Part shown: piece after piece, positions 49,212 to 61,800 of the stretch | How the letters are laid out: every line of letters starts with the position of its first letter | How positions within the stretch are numbered: position 1 is the first letter of the stretch | From: Anopheles merus | Taxonomy: Eukaryota; Arthropoda; Insecta; Diptera; Culicidae | Assembly (NCBI RefSeq): GCF_017562075.2 | Contig: NC_054084.1 | Span: 6,613,501-6,677,500, forward strand | Direction: 5' to 3' | DNA: 64,000 nt | Program-made: the position numbers and the translations under genes | The notes under the pieces: generated by a model | What the model saw: the letters and a program-made list of their open reading frames with translations, nothing else | Told to the model about the DNA's origin: nothing | Database searches by the model: none

Positions 49212-52200
49212 TGAAGCATTTCCTGACATAGCGCAAAAAACAAACTAAACCAACTGTATAATCAAATTTACACCAGAAAAACTCGTTCCACTCGATCGGT
49301 AAGTGGCGAGATGCTTCCTCTACAAGCTCGATCTGCTCCAGAAGTTCGTCACCCGTAAAGACCTTCATCCTTTCTTCCTTTCTCTCTCGCTCGCCCTTCC
49401 AACCGGATAGCCCAGTATGCAAATGCGCCCGAGCGAACGAATGCAACCCTAAACCCGGGCGCATCGAAGGGAACCGATGAACCGTATCCGTATCCATTTT
49501 CCATTCCCTTTCCAAACCTTTCCTCCCGCCCCCCTGGTTGACATGTTCGGGGTAGTTGTTGCGTTTTTTTTTCGCTCGTTCGTTTGCGCTAACTACTACT
49601 TCTTCTTCCTGTTCGGTCCAACGGCAATCGGTCCAGTGGCTTTTGGGTGGCCAAATGGGTATGGCCAGGAAGTGAGCGAACAATTGCGCGCTTCGACCAC
49701 ACAATCGAGATCTGTGTTCCAGGAAAAAAAAGACGACGACCAGGCAGAACGTTGCTTAAACCGGGAACCATGGGGATGGTGATGAGCAGCGCAGCTCTAA
49801 ACGAAACGGGGTACAAAATCAAAGCTAACCGGAGCACTGTTGGAGACAGGAAAATTACGCCCAGAAAAGTGCACTTTTTCTCCTGCTTTCACTACCCACT
49901 GTTTGTAGGTATTGTGTTGGGTAAGCTTCTCGCGCATGCTAAATGTCAAACTCATTACATCCTTTGCCCCGTTGTCGTTTTTTTCCCCCTGCATGCCCAT
50001 TATGGTGGTTTTGCTCTTGTTTTGAGTGCCAAATTGTCGTTGTTTCCCCGCCTGTTGTCGCCGGACGCCGTTTTGCATGGGTTGCCGAGTTGACAGACAG
50101 GAACTCGGGTTGGGGTTTGCGGTTCAGTGGGTCCAATTTGGTGCCTTCCTGCTCTTTAGTTTTGCAGGGAGGAAATTTGGCAACTCGCAAACATTCCAGG
50201 ATGTTGCATTGCTACGCGTCACCTCACACAAAGGAAACACGGGCACGTACGGCCGGAGCGGCCATCATTGCCCACACTCGCTCTTCGTGTTGCAGTCGGC
50301 GCATTTAACTGTCACGTTTTGTGGAGTACGTCTGATTATGTTCGAGATTGGAAGTGGAAAAACGGATCCGTACAGAGGGGAGAGAGAGAGAGAGAGGCAA
50401 AAAAGCGATCCATTTTCCGAACGATCCTTGATGGAGGGACGGATCACGGATCACTGTTCGCTGCGTCGAGTGGAAAAACATCGCAATTGCGCACTCGCCC
50501 TTGCGGTGCGGCGTTTGTCAATGTGAACGAAATCAATAAATTTCACGAATGTTGAGTGATTTAAACTGCCTTTGTTTATGGTGGATGGTTGTTGGTTGGA
50601 TGGCTAGCACACTTTGGGGGATAGCATTCCCTTCCCCGGTGGGTTTGGAACGAGTGGGGATGACAGAGATCGCGAGATCGCAAGTCGTTGAAGCTGGAGC
50701 GAGATTTGCAGTGTAGTGGGGAGTGCGACGGCGTGGGCTCGGGAAGAGTGCTTATTTTCATGCCAATCGTCAATTATCGGTGCCCCGGTTTCCTACCCGT
50801 GTCCTCGCACCGCATGAAGGGCAGCTTTCCGCCGGCAGGGCTTGCAGGGCTGCGAATATGCACACGAAGTCAAAGCAATCGATCAATAAATTGTGAAAAT
50901 AAGCAATTGGAATTCCTTGTCTGGGTTGGGAGAGATCCGAAAGGGAGCGATGGAAAGAGAAGGGTAAGAGAAAGATGGGCTTAAAACAAGAACAGAGGAG
51001 CAGTAGTTTGGCACTTGAAGGTGGTTTGACATTGATTTTTGGTGCATTTAACAACAAGATATTTCATTACATTTAAATTCACTTCACTTCACGCTTACAG
51101 CTACATTAGAAGAATACGAATTGATTCCAAACTTGTATAAGATTGGAGTAACCGAATCTTATATTTGAGGAACCAAACGACACAACTCGTTCCCCCTCAA
51201 CTCTATTACCAAACATTTGCAACTAAACGCTTGAAATTGATTACGCACCATTGAAATGAGGCAACCACCGCGTCTCGTTAGTGTGCCCGGATGTGGCGGA
51301 TCGGTTTAGCTACAGTCTCTCTTGATGGCCTTCGTGCGTGAAATTGGCCGCCATTCCTTGACCAGCATCCGGAACTTTGACCTTAAACAGTGCTAGATAA
51401 ACATTGCTACACCCGAATGGAATGTCAGTCTCCACCTTCACCACCAAAACCTTCAAAACGCCGCAAGAGTTGGGGACACACACAATAATGTCCCTTCGAT
51501 ATCGCCAGAGCCGCTCGAAATAACCATTCGAAGCTTAGCGTTTTACGGGCACTACAAGATATTAGCGGGCGAGTTTACAACGCACTGGATTGCCGGATAA
51601 ATGCCGGATGATTTGAGTATTTACAACCGCTCGAATGGTGCGCGCTGGCGGAGAAACTTCTAGCCGGTGGTATGTCGAGACGAGTCGCCGCCTATCTCTA
51701 GCCCTATCGTATGGCCGTTAGCTCAAGAACGGTGCTCCCCGAAAGCCGCTTATTGGTCATCAGCCGGAATGGATTTCGATTTCTCGAGCACACACGCCAA
51801 TGTTGGCCGGTCCGGTCGCACTTTGATCGTTTCAAATAAATAGCCATAAGGTTAGCTGTAGCGGAGGGGCCTAGACAGACGAACTTTTGTCTAGCCGTGA
51901 AGGGAGTTATCGTGATTTGTTCGGTGTACCATCACGAATGCGTCATCGTACAAATCATTCTTAGCGTTGCATCATCGGGGGAAAGGAGGCCGCACACAGG
52001 CGTAAAACACGGCTTCTTTAATCCGAACGAAATTAGTCGTTCGATTGCGATTGTGGCGTTAAAGTGTGTCCGTTGGTCCGTCCCGGGCCGCCGTTGCATA
52101 GGCAAATGGATCCAATAAAATAATGCCGGCGTTTTTTTTGTTGGTATTCTACACCTAGATGTGCAATGGGTTTTATGTGCATGGAATGGGAATGGTTGCA

Positions 52201-55200
52201 TCGATGCAAAGGGGAAACATCGGCGATCAAGAATCGGCGAGCGCGGGCAGACGACGAACCTCAAAATCGGTTCGCCACGGACTGTCGCTCTGGGAGAAGT
52301 AATCTCTTAATCCGGTCATTATCGAACTCTGAAACATTCCAAATAAAATACCGATCAGTGATCATCAGTTGAGCGTGCGGGAGAGAGAGAGACAGTGTGG
52401 AGAGAAAGGAAAAAGGTCTTCGCAAAGAGACTGTGGTCGGCGTCCGAAACGCCGTACACGATGAAAGATCAAACGATCACTCGGTGGGGGGAAAGGGAAG
52501 GTGTAATGAGAAAGAGAATGTAAGTGTGCTGTGAAAAGCACCCGGGGAAATGAACAGGGAACAGAGAGGATGAGGTCGTAGGTAAGGGATAAAATAATAG
52601 CAATAAAACCGGGTCGAGACCTGTTGGCCTTTTGGTGGGCGACCCATCAGTCTAGACGGGGGAAGAAGTTGGCGTTGACGATTCACCCGAGCGGGGATTT
52701 TTTTTTCTTTTGGTTCCCGTTTTCGTCCTCTTCCCTCTCTTGCTCCGATGGGTGAATCGGAAGATACGCGCTGGACCACCACGATCGACAAGCTTCCGAT
52801 AGTTGGAGGATTAATTCGGAGGTTTTATTTGCCGCGGGTTGCGTGGTTGCGCTGCGCTTTTTCTTTTGTGGAGAAGTTTCCAAGGTTCTATTAGGGGAAA
52901 CAGATCCTCTAATGCGTGTAGGTTTGTTTCCGGACCTAGAACCAATAGAGTGGGAAACAGAGCTCAAAGGCAAGAAGAAAACACGGAAGAATGTTTCTTC
53001 CGAGGCTTAACTTTGGGCCATAGTTTGGGTCATTTAGGGCGACACTGAACAAGCGGATAATGTCGGGGCTTTTCGGACCATAAGGTCCAGCAGGAAGAGC
53101 CCAAAGCCCCGAAGAGAAGACCCCGAAACGATCACCCCACAACACTAATGTGGGAATGAGTGATCATAAAAAGTGAAAATCCATTCCCGTGGTAATGGGG
53201 TTCTCGGGGAGTTCTACAGACACGCAAGAAGCATCGCCCATCAGACCGACCCGGGGCAAGATCTTTATCCGACAGCCCAAAGACAGCCCGAGTAGATCCG
53301 GCCGAACAGGGAAGCCATGGAGGCAAGCGTTCGTGACAAATTACTACCATCCGGTGCCAATGGAGGGAACTTCCGAAAATCCAGAGGAAAAAAACAACCT
53401 CTATAACACCCTGTGTGTGAGAATGTTTGCTTCCCTTTGCTTTGCGTGGAATGACAGGGCACACGGGTAATTATTGTGAGTTTGTGGTGTGCGATTTGTG
53501 GTCTGTGATTTGCCGACCCAGTACGGCTTGCGGGATTGCCGGCAGCCGGCCGGACCTGAAACGGAGCGGAAGTTACGCGATCTTGGCGGCCTGTCAGCAG
53601 CTCTTCTCGTTCCAAGGTCGATGGGACTATTTTTCGGACCCGGGCATCCGGCCAATTGCTTGAGAGTCACGCGGAAAATGCTTGAAAACCGACCACCGAC
53701 AAAACACACTGCTCGTGCAGTGGCGGCAGCAGCAGCAAGCAGTAATAAGACGCAATAATTATTCAATCTAAAGCGTGAGTCAGCTGAAGCATAAAAACCA
53801 CAGCGAGGGTTCTGAAATTGAATCAGAACATTGGCAGGCTAGAATCCGTGCGCTCTTCTATTGCCTGGGCAGCGGCGCTAATGATGGGTTCATGTTGCTC
53901 CCTCCTCCAAGACCACCAAACGGCGTGCGAGCCGTCTATTGCAAATGGTGGATTGATCTAATGGCGCAAGATTTGCGTCGTTTTTTTTATTGTGTTTTTC
54001 TGGGTGTTTCGCAAACTGCCGAAAGCTTATTGTCGGTCGAGTTGTTTGACTGATAAACTTTAATTTAGTTTCACGGACGTGTGGTTTCGTTTTGTTTTCG
54101 TCGTGGAGCTCAACTTTGCTAGCTTGATTGTTGGCCTGGTGCGGGAAGTTCTCACCAATCCATCAATTGAAGGAAGACTGTGTCTATTGTGGTCTTTTGT
54201 GGACGTTTGTTTTTTTTTGGCAAAAGAAAATCCTCAGCAAATCGTTCTCATTCCGCCAAGATCACGGAAGATAGAGCCCATACGCGCGATCATTTAAATC
54301 CAAATCTCACGGATACGATCAGGGTGTTTTTTGGTGGACTAGCGTAGACAGAACGTGACAGTCGATTATAATTCAGAGCCTAGCGAGTCAGAACAGAAGG
54401 AGGACGCTCATATCTAGAGAGTCGGGTTGGGAGTTTTTCTCACGCGCAAAGCCACCAGCCACGGCTGCAAAGCGTGAGGCCATGGTTCGTGCGACTCCGA
54501 GGGAGCTTAAAGGCTGTTGGAGTAGGTGCGGAGAGCCATAAAACAATTACCTCGGTTTATTGGGTGCTTCTTAGCTTTTTGGAAGCCGGGACATAAGGTT
54601 AAGAATAGGGAGCTCTGCACGTATGTTATGCAATAATTGGTTTAGATCGTTATCATGAGAGGGAAAACAAAACCCAAAGCACCAGCAGGGAATGCGGTGT
54701 GTTCCGGAGGGCAGCCTCCTCCTATCTGCCATTCACAATCTTGGGCTGTATAATGACCAGAGGAAAAGCGATTGTTTGGCTGGCTCGTTTCGTCACATTG
54801 TAATGGGGGAAACCATTTGATCCGGGGGGAACTTGAAAGACAGGAAGTAAGGTCTGTCACAATGCTCACAACACTAAGCTCCAAACCGGTCAATGAAACG
54901 AAAGCAGCGTTGTTTGATTAAAATCGTTGCTTCGGGTCATCGCCAAAGGCAACGCGTTCGGGAAGCGACGCCGGAGCACCAACACCAACAGGTGATTAAA
55001 AATAAATGAACCAAGCAATGCCTTTATCATCCACTTAACTATCTCCACCTCGCCGAGGGGTAATTGAGTCGACTTTTCGCGCGACTTTTCGCCACAGCCG
55101 CTTCAAGATGCTGCTTTTAACCATGACTGGCGCACATCAATTTCCTGCCTGCTGTGATAGGGCAAATAATTGCGCCACTGAATGGGTTTTGTGGTTCGGG

Positions 55201-56200
55201 ATGGTCATGCTGGGTACAACAAAAACACACACACATAAGCATACACTTTGTTGCAAACAACGAGGCCGGTGCGCGGCGCATGTGGAGAAAGTTGATCGGC
55301 TTTTCGGTCCACCTGGTTTGGTGACCCGTAAGGCGCTCCTCTGGGTACGTGAAGATTACATTGAAAGCAATGCATGTATGTGGATGTAAGGGGGGGGTTC
55401 GTCGCTTATGCGGTCGTTCTCGAGTGCGGTCGCGGCTGCAGCCACGGTGGAATCTCAGCGACTGATAGTGGGGAAGCGGGAAAAGCGATAAAGAAAAGCC
55501 CGGTCCATTGGGGAGGGAATCGCCGGCCCGATAGGGGCGGACCGTTTGAGTTTCAGAGCTAATTTTCTCCCATTATGAGATGCTCTCCATTCGTCCACGG
55601 GGAGGGATTGATGATGTCCGGGGCGATCGGAACCTCTTCCCCCCCATAGGATGGTGTAGTTGGCAACTGCTAGAGGGCGCTCTAGTAACCGTGGAGACAA
55701 TTTTACACCATCCACAAGAAGGGTTGCCAGCAAAAGGGTCTGTCGGCCAGTAGGGAGTGCATACCGAGATGTACGATATCGACCTACCTCCGGTCGAGTC
55801 AAAGAGGAGCGCAAATAGCGCGCCAAACGATCGCCGCGCTTACCCCGACCCGAAGACGCGCCACGTCACTGATTGCTGTTTGATAGCGTCGGAATTAATG
55901 TTGGCCTTTTTGTCGTAATTATTTTACCTTCCTGTGTGACGCGTGTGTGCTTTCATCCTCTCGCCCGATCGCGGCATTTGGTCGTCGAACAGCGTCGAAC
56001 CTCTTTCGTCATCCGATGGCTAGAGAAGCGACCTCCGCACTTTTGCCACAGTGTTTCGATTTGCTCCCGGGGTTTGCCCTCCGTGCGGTTTCCCTTTGGT
56101 GAAAAATCTTTCATTAACTTCTATATCAAACGCCATGGAACTTGGGAGGGTAAACTGATCTTCAGCTGATCGTGTCGTGTCGCTGCAAAACGCGGCTTAC

Positions 56201-56340
56201 CTCTTCCAACTGCGGCGAGTGAGGTGTTGCCCGCTGATGAGACGGTGAGACAACATTGGTAAATCATTATTACTATGATTTGTACTCGTCGTGCTGTCGT
56301 GCGGCTGCCCTCGCTGAAGGCTGATGAGTGTCGTTCGTCG
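56201..56340 (-). CDS. Candidate internal exon of an unidentified minus-strand gene
   Basis: Reading the minus strand, a strong acceptor (ACTCCTCCTCATTCTCCAG) ends at 56341 and a consensus donor (GAAGAG|GTAAGC) starts after 56201, bounding 140 nt. Two of the three frames are open throughout. One gives a Ser/Thr/Asn-rich stretch ending in RLISGQHLTRRSWKR. The other contains DERHSSAFSEGSRTTARR. I recognise no family in either. Other minus-strand splice signals lie upstream at 57.4-57.5 kb, so both may belong to one gene. The frame and the protein are uncertain. Confidence 0.28.
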
Positions 56341-57337
56341 CTGGAGAATGAGGAGGAGTCGAAGGTTTGGTTAACAACACTCCTTTTTACCACATCTTAC
56401 CGTTTGCGATGGGCAGCAAGAAGCAAAAGGACGATGAAGCAACAGAAGAGGACAGAAAAAAACAACATACACATACCGATCTCGCGAAGATCCACCACCT
56501 GGGCGAACATATCGTGCGTGTGTGCGTGCGTTTGTACGAGAAGATCGCGGCACATACTTTTTTTTTTGTTACTTTGGCACCGGTTCCTCCGTTTCTGTCA
56601 ACACGGGTTTCGCGGTGATTGCGATCGGTGTTTTTATTGTGCTTGGAGTAGTCGTGCGAGAGTAGCCTTCCTTCTCCCAACCCTCCTCTGAACAACCTAT
56701 CAATGATCGCGTGAATGACGAGGAATGTGAATTAGATTTCTGAGGTGATGTTTTATCCTTTTTCCTCCCATGTACGGTTAGCCCGTTAGCGGAGGACATT
56801 CCTGGCGGTGCTTGCGGTGGCTTCGTTTCTGGGAGGGAGTGTTTGGTTTCGAAATTGGAATGTTGTGTTTCGGTGGTTCAATGTCACGATCCTCGGCTCG
56901 AGCTGCGGGCGGGCTTAGATTGATTTTTTTAATGACGTAAAGATGTGGGGGAGCTGCAAATGGGAATTTTAAACGATTTTTAATGATTGACAAGTTTATG
57001 GGTTAATAATGTTGCAAGGCAAGTCTTTCCCATTGTGGCTCAATTTTGACCCATTCTTTGGGCGTGTGTAAAGAAGTAAGCTTACTGCAGGTAAACCCAT
57101 TCCCTATTGTAGATACCTCATTATCTCACGAAGCTGCAGCTGCAGCTGGTACTATCAGCTCGTTCTCATCATCCTCGCCAGCAAATCATTCTAGGCCCGC
57201 TAATGGCATTTCGCTAATGGCATCCAGCTTCTTCTCGCGATTTGCTGATTGAAACCTTTGCTGCTTTCGCTTTCCACTTTCGGTGTTCTGCTACACTTCT
57301 TCGCCGCATAGAGATGCCATTGCCATTGGACCGCCTA

Positions 57338-57770
57338 CTGGTTTTCAATTTTCCTAAGCCTACAAGTGCTGAGTGTGCCCTCGGAGAGAAGAGTTTGCCG
57401 GCTTGCTTTGAATTCTTTACGCCATCCAGCAATGTGTACTTGAAGCTATAATGAACACAACAAAAAAGTGAGACGCAAAAAATGGATGAAATAAAATATA
57501 ATAATAATAACGAATAACTTACGGTCGAGTTGATCGAGAAGATGATGATGATGGTGGTGGTTGGTGGTGGAGTATGTCGGTATGCTTGCGGTTGATTGCG
57601 ATCAGCGCTCACGACTGCTGTGGTACAGAAGGGTTCGAAGGGAGGGAGCGTGTCTGTCGTGAGATCTCGCATCTCAAGGGAAGATGAGCTCGCGGCGAAA
57701 CACTTCAACAGTGATGTGGGCATCGTGTCTGTCATGTCCGTCAAGCGGTGAAGTCTCCGGAGGGTTGAAG
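57338..57770 (-). CDS. Candidate pair of minus-strand exons separated by a 77-nt intron
   Basis: On the minus strand a perfect donor (GACC|GTAAGT) follows position 57523, and a strong acceptor (TTTTTTGTTGTGTTCATTATAG) ends at 57446. This gives a 77-nt intron, a typical insect size. The upstream exon has a long open frame ending in a Pro/Thr/Ile/Ser run, and an ATG at about 57739. Joining in that frame continues for 36 residues (including RQTLLSEGTLSTCRLRK) to a stop at 57335-57337. An alternative frame joins into a longer basic segment containing RRRSVAEHRKWKAKAAK. No family is recognised, and the start and end are not fixed. Confidence 0.25.
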
Positions 57771-58340
57771 ATGACACACAAACACACACACACGCATACA
57801 CGGGAGCAAGCGAAATATGAGCTATCGACCAGAAGCGTTGGCAGCGTTTTGTGGTCCCGCTAGCAGCTGGGGCCAACCTCACCGAGGGGAAGACCGTATT
57901 CCCAGCGCATGGGCAAAGGGCGGTCACTGATCATGCGTGATCTTTGTGAGATCTCGGGACAGGTCGGGACAACTGTGCAAATGGAAAATATTGTGAAAGT
58001 GTGTGTTGGGTTGGAGCGGGAAAGTTGAAAGGTTGAACGATATCGAAAGACGCCGAACGGACGGTCGAAATCGAGGGGACTGATTTTTGGGGGGATTTTG
58101 TTGTTGTTGTTGTTGTTTCGTGAATTCGGCGGTTCCTCTTTTGGACGGCAAGAAAAGAAAGTAGCCTGTTGGGAGCGCTTCGGGGCGGTTCGGACGTTGG
58201 GTCGCACTTTCGGGACCAGGCAGAGGGCGAGCTGTGTGTAGGATCGCCCCGTAAACTTGAACCTGAACCGATAGGAAAGGCTGTTTTTTTTTCTTTGGCC
58301 CGCGAAAGGAGCGCAATGAAGAGAAGGAATAGAGCAACAA

Positions 58341-58377
<37 letters not shown>

Positions 58378-58388
58378 GAGAGAGAGAG
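58341..58388. repeat. (AG)n microsatellite
   Basis: About 48 nt of AG repeat with a single GC interruption near 58364. Confidence 0.9.
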
Positions 58389-58399
58389 GCGGCGATTTT

Positions 58400-58749
58400 T
58401 CGTTGTTACTGGTTTGCCGTTCCTAAAATGAGGCTCATGGGACCTGTTTTTTTGTTGTTGATGCTGAGTGGTGGAGCGGGTTTTCTGTAGCACCACTCCG
58501 CCCCGCTCACGAAAGTGATCGATGAAAGAAGAAATTATGATACGATCGAGGCGGTAGTGGTGGCAGCGCCGGCGGAAAGAAAGGTGTGCGCAGCATCAAC
58601 AACAGCACCGAAAAAGAAAAACCGCGGTGACAAACTCCGGGGAAGAAAGGAAAGAAAAGCTACCAATAGCAAAAAAAGAAAAACCGAAAAGAAAACACAA
58701 AAACGTAACAAAAAGAAAAAGACAAAGGAAACGCACCAAACGCAGCTAG

Positions 58750-58815
<66 letters not shown>

Positions 58816-61800
58816 CAGAACCGAAAAGTAGAATGAAAGAAATGCAAAAACAAAAAAGATGGAAAAAGTGCGTGAATGTATGAAAAAATAAAGACATACA
58901 ACACACATACAAACAGAGCACAACAGCAAAAGGGGAAAGGTGGAAGGGTGGAAAAAGAAAACAAAACACGGTCAAGCTAAGTAGAGGAAGAAATGCAGAG
59001 GTGTGCACGGAGAAATGGAATGAAACAGAAAACCAAAAACCAAAAAAAAAAACACCGATAATAACAACAACAACAACCGAAACGCCCGAAAAGCGCCAAA
59101 CTTATGGCCCGGCGTTATGAAAGTTGACCGCGCGAGGTAGGGAAAAGGTGGTGGTGTGCCCTCTCCTCCCAAAGGCCTGCGGCCTGGCTCGACGGTTTGG
59201 CCTGACTGAAGACCGCTGAATGAACCGAAACGCGCTCGAAACCGAACCGATCGAAGAGTTCAGTGAACTTTCTCCCCGGTGGTGCTGTTCGATATTGATG
59301 GTAATGTGGGGCAGGGAGAGGGAGCGGGGGGGGGCATGAAAACCCTTGGAAAGGGTGAAAGGGTGTAGTGGGAACGCGGTCGCTGCACGGCAAGGCGGCG
59401 AAGGAGGACATCAGAGCGCGCCGTGCAACGGGATCATTTGTGGATCGTCGGGTATGGATGATCTCTGCCTGGCTACTAGAGCACGCTCTCTGGCACGTTT
59501 CCAATCACGGGACAGGGTACCCTGTGGCCGACTTCTAACCATGCAGCTAGAAAAGGCCGAAGGAAAATCTCGATTAAAGGGAGGTTGGTAATAAATTTCT
59601 CCCAAGCTCTACAGAGCCACTACCGCGTGCGATTGGAAAATGGTCAATGGCGAGATGGCCTGAGAAGGTCCTAAGTCTTCACCGCATCTTCAGCAGATCT
59701 GAACGAAACAAAGCGGAGAGGGTTTTTTCTACTGCGCGTAATGGAAGCTGCATCAAACTTTAATTTCTCCAAGTGCTCTCTCTCTCTCTCCCTCTCTCGA
59801 TCTGTCTCTTCGGTTCATCATATCATCTGGGGAAGGCTTCTAATTTGATGCAGGTCAACGTGGCGGGAACGCGAAACGAGCACGGGCATGATGGGCCACT
59901 TAGCGAAGGAAATGGTTAACGGTTTCCCCTGGCCAAACACGGGAAGCAAGAATTGAAGGTTAAATTAACTGGTGCCTCGCATCAAACACGGGAGAAGGAA
60001 GGAGCAAGAGAGATGAAGTGAGAGAGAGGTGAAATATTTTGCAACGTCTTGCATAACACATCTCGTTTGGCCGTAGGTGGTTCCGTTCGGGGCGCGCGCG
60101 TTTGGCAATGAGTTTGGACATGGGCATTGGAGATGTTGGGTCTGCTATTAGTCATGGACTCTGTGGAGTCCAACGCGTCTTATTGGTGCGTAGGAAGAAA
60201 ACGAAAGGAGTAGGTTCGGTTTTGAATACTTGATCAATTATGGGTATTTATTAGATGATCAGCATATTGACTTCTGTCAAAATGCCTCATAAAGATGCCA
60301 TCAATTTAGGTCCTAATGTCTGAACTCCAATGTACAGCAATGATCATTTATATCCATTACGCCCCTGGAAAACGTCCCAAAGTTATTCCAACAGAACTGA
60401 AAGGAAATAAAGCCTCACATTTTCACCATAAGGGTCACCGTTTAACACGACCATGTGTGACGCTCTGCTCGGGGTGAGCTAGAAGTACAACAGGCTCAAA
60501 CGCCCTCTTCCTGTCTCTTTAGCCCATTCTAACACCCCTATGATTAGGGCGCACGATCTAACAGCACGCTCACGAGAGAGCGTACGATAAGCCTGATCTG
60601 GTCCCGCTTCTTTAGCAGTGTTGATTTATAGTTTGTAGCATCCCAGCCGTCCTTGTTCCAACGGCGGGAGAAAAATCCCTCCAAAAAGGGGAGGAAAAGC
60701 AACATTCAATAAATATTGTAACGTGATAAAATAATATGCTTCACACAACCCTGCGTGCGTGCGTGTGTTTGACTGCATCCGTTTTAGTCATCCGCCAGTT
60801 TCATCGATGAGCCGCTGCCATAAATCATCTGCACACAAGCGTCTAATCATCCGCACCGAAAGTGGGCCCGCTGCTTAGAGCGGTGTCTGCAGCTAGAGGC
60901 GTACTCCGCGCTACGAAAATTAGTAGCCCATCCGCTCTCGCGGCGATCTCTCTTCCTTCACCGGTGGACCCGGGCGATTATTTATGATCTACATCCCCAT
61001 AAATGTCGCCGCGGTTGACTCTTTTTGCTTGCCTCCCCTTTTGCGCCTGTCATGCAAGCTGCAGCTCCCGGAAGACGTGTGCGTGCCCTGCGCGATAGGG
61101 CTGCCATGTTTCGATACGTCTAATCCGAACCCGGATCGAACTCGATCCATAAATCAATGGCAGCTGATCGGAAGGACGTGGAGGCTGGAACATAGGTGGT
61201 GGAACGGAGCGGAACCTGTTTGCCCAGATAGAGGACCCAGATGGTGGTGGACCCAGATGTAGGACGTGTTGCCCGTGTTGCTTCCGTTTTTTTGAGATGT
61301 GTGCGGGCTGCGAAAGTGTAACAATTAGCTGGTTGGATGTCGGTCCAAGGTCTATAGGGCGTTGGAAGGGAAATTTAAATGTCCAAGTAGACGTACTGGG
61401 AGAGATTAGGGACTAGATTGATAGCTTTAAGGAGGTATGTTCGAATGTTCCGAAGATCTGTTCCGTTTTTTGTAACATTCTTACTAACTTGGCTGTAAAT
61501 AGTTGAATGCTTGTACCTCATAAATACAGCGCGCTGGACAGATATTGGAACAGATGGTCTACCGCGGTCCAAACACTGATCACGATCGTCGATAACATCA
61601 TCAACTCACTAGCCTACCAGTTTTGCGCATTCCCCGTCATTCCCCCGTTTCAGAGCTGGCAAGGAAGCTCACGGCGAGAACGGAACCGGCTTTTCTCTTT
61701 GGCCGCTTTGGCACGCATATCAACCGCTTTCAATGATAACAACTCCGACAGCTTTCTACCTCCGCAGTTTTGTGTTGACTTGGGGCAGATATGTCGATAA

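Larger units (their letters stand above)
46920..56190. other. Non-coding stretch
   Basis: No gene can be supported. Notable contents are the tRNA-His-like direct repeats at 49049 and 49185, a strong + strand acceptor ending at 49908, a G11 run at 48692-48702, and scattered GA tracts (for example 50382-50396). An AT-richer block lies around 51050-51240. Confidence 0.45.

Noticed and set aside
57072..57094. CTGCAG followed by GTAAAC as a further recursive splice site
   Set aside because: The preceding sequence is not pyrimidine-rich, so the acceptor half is not credible.
57242..57451. + strand frame ending in FEFFTPSSNVYLKL, opposite the minus-strand exon candidate
   Set aside because: Looks protein-like, but it starts at TTG, has no acceptor or ATG, and the strong splice signals are on the other strand.
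58535..59008. Phe/Ser/Leu-rich membrane-like frames on - and Lys/Arg/Glu-rich frames on +
   Set aside because: Direct products of a purine-rich block with AG microsatellites.
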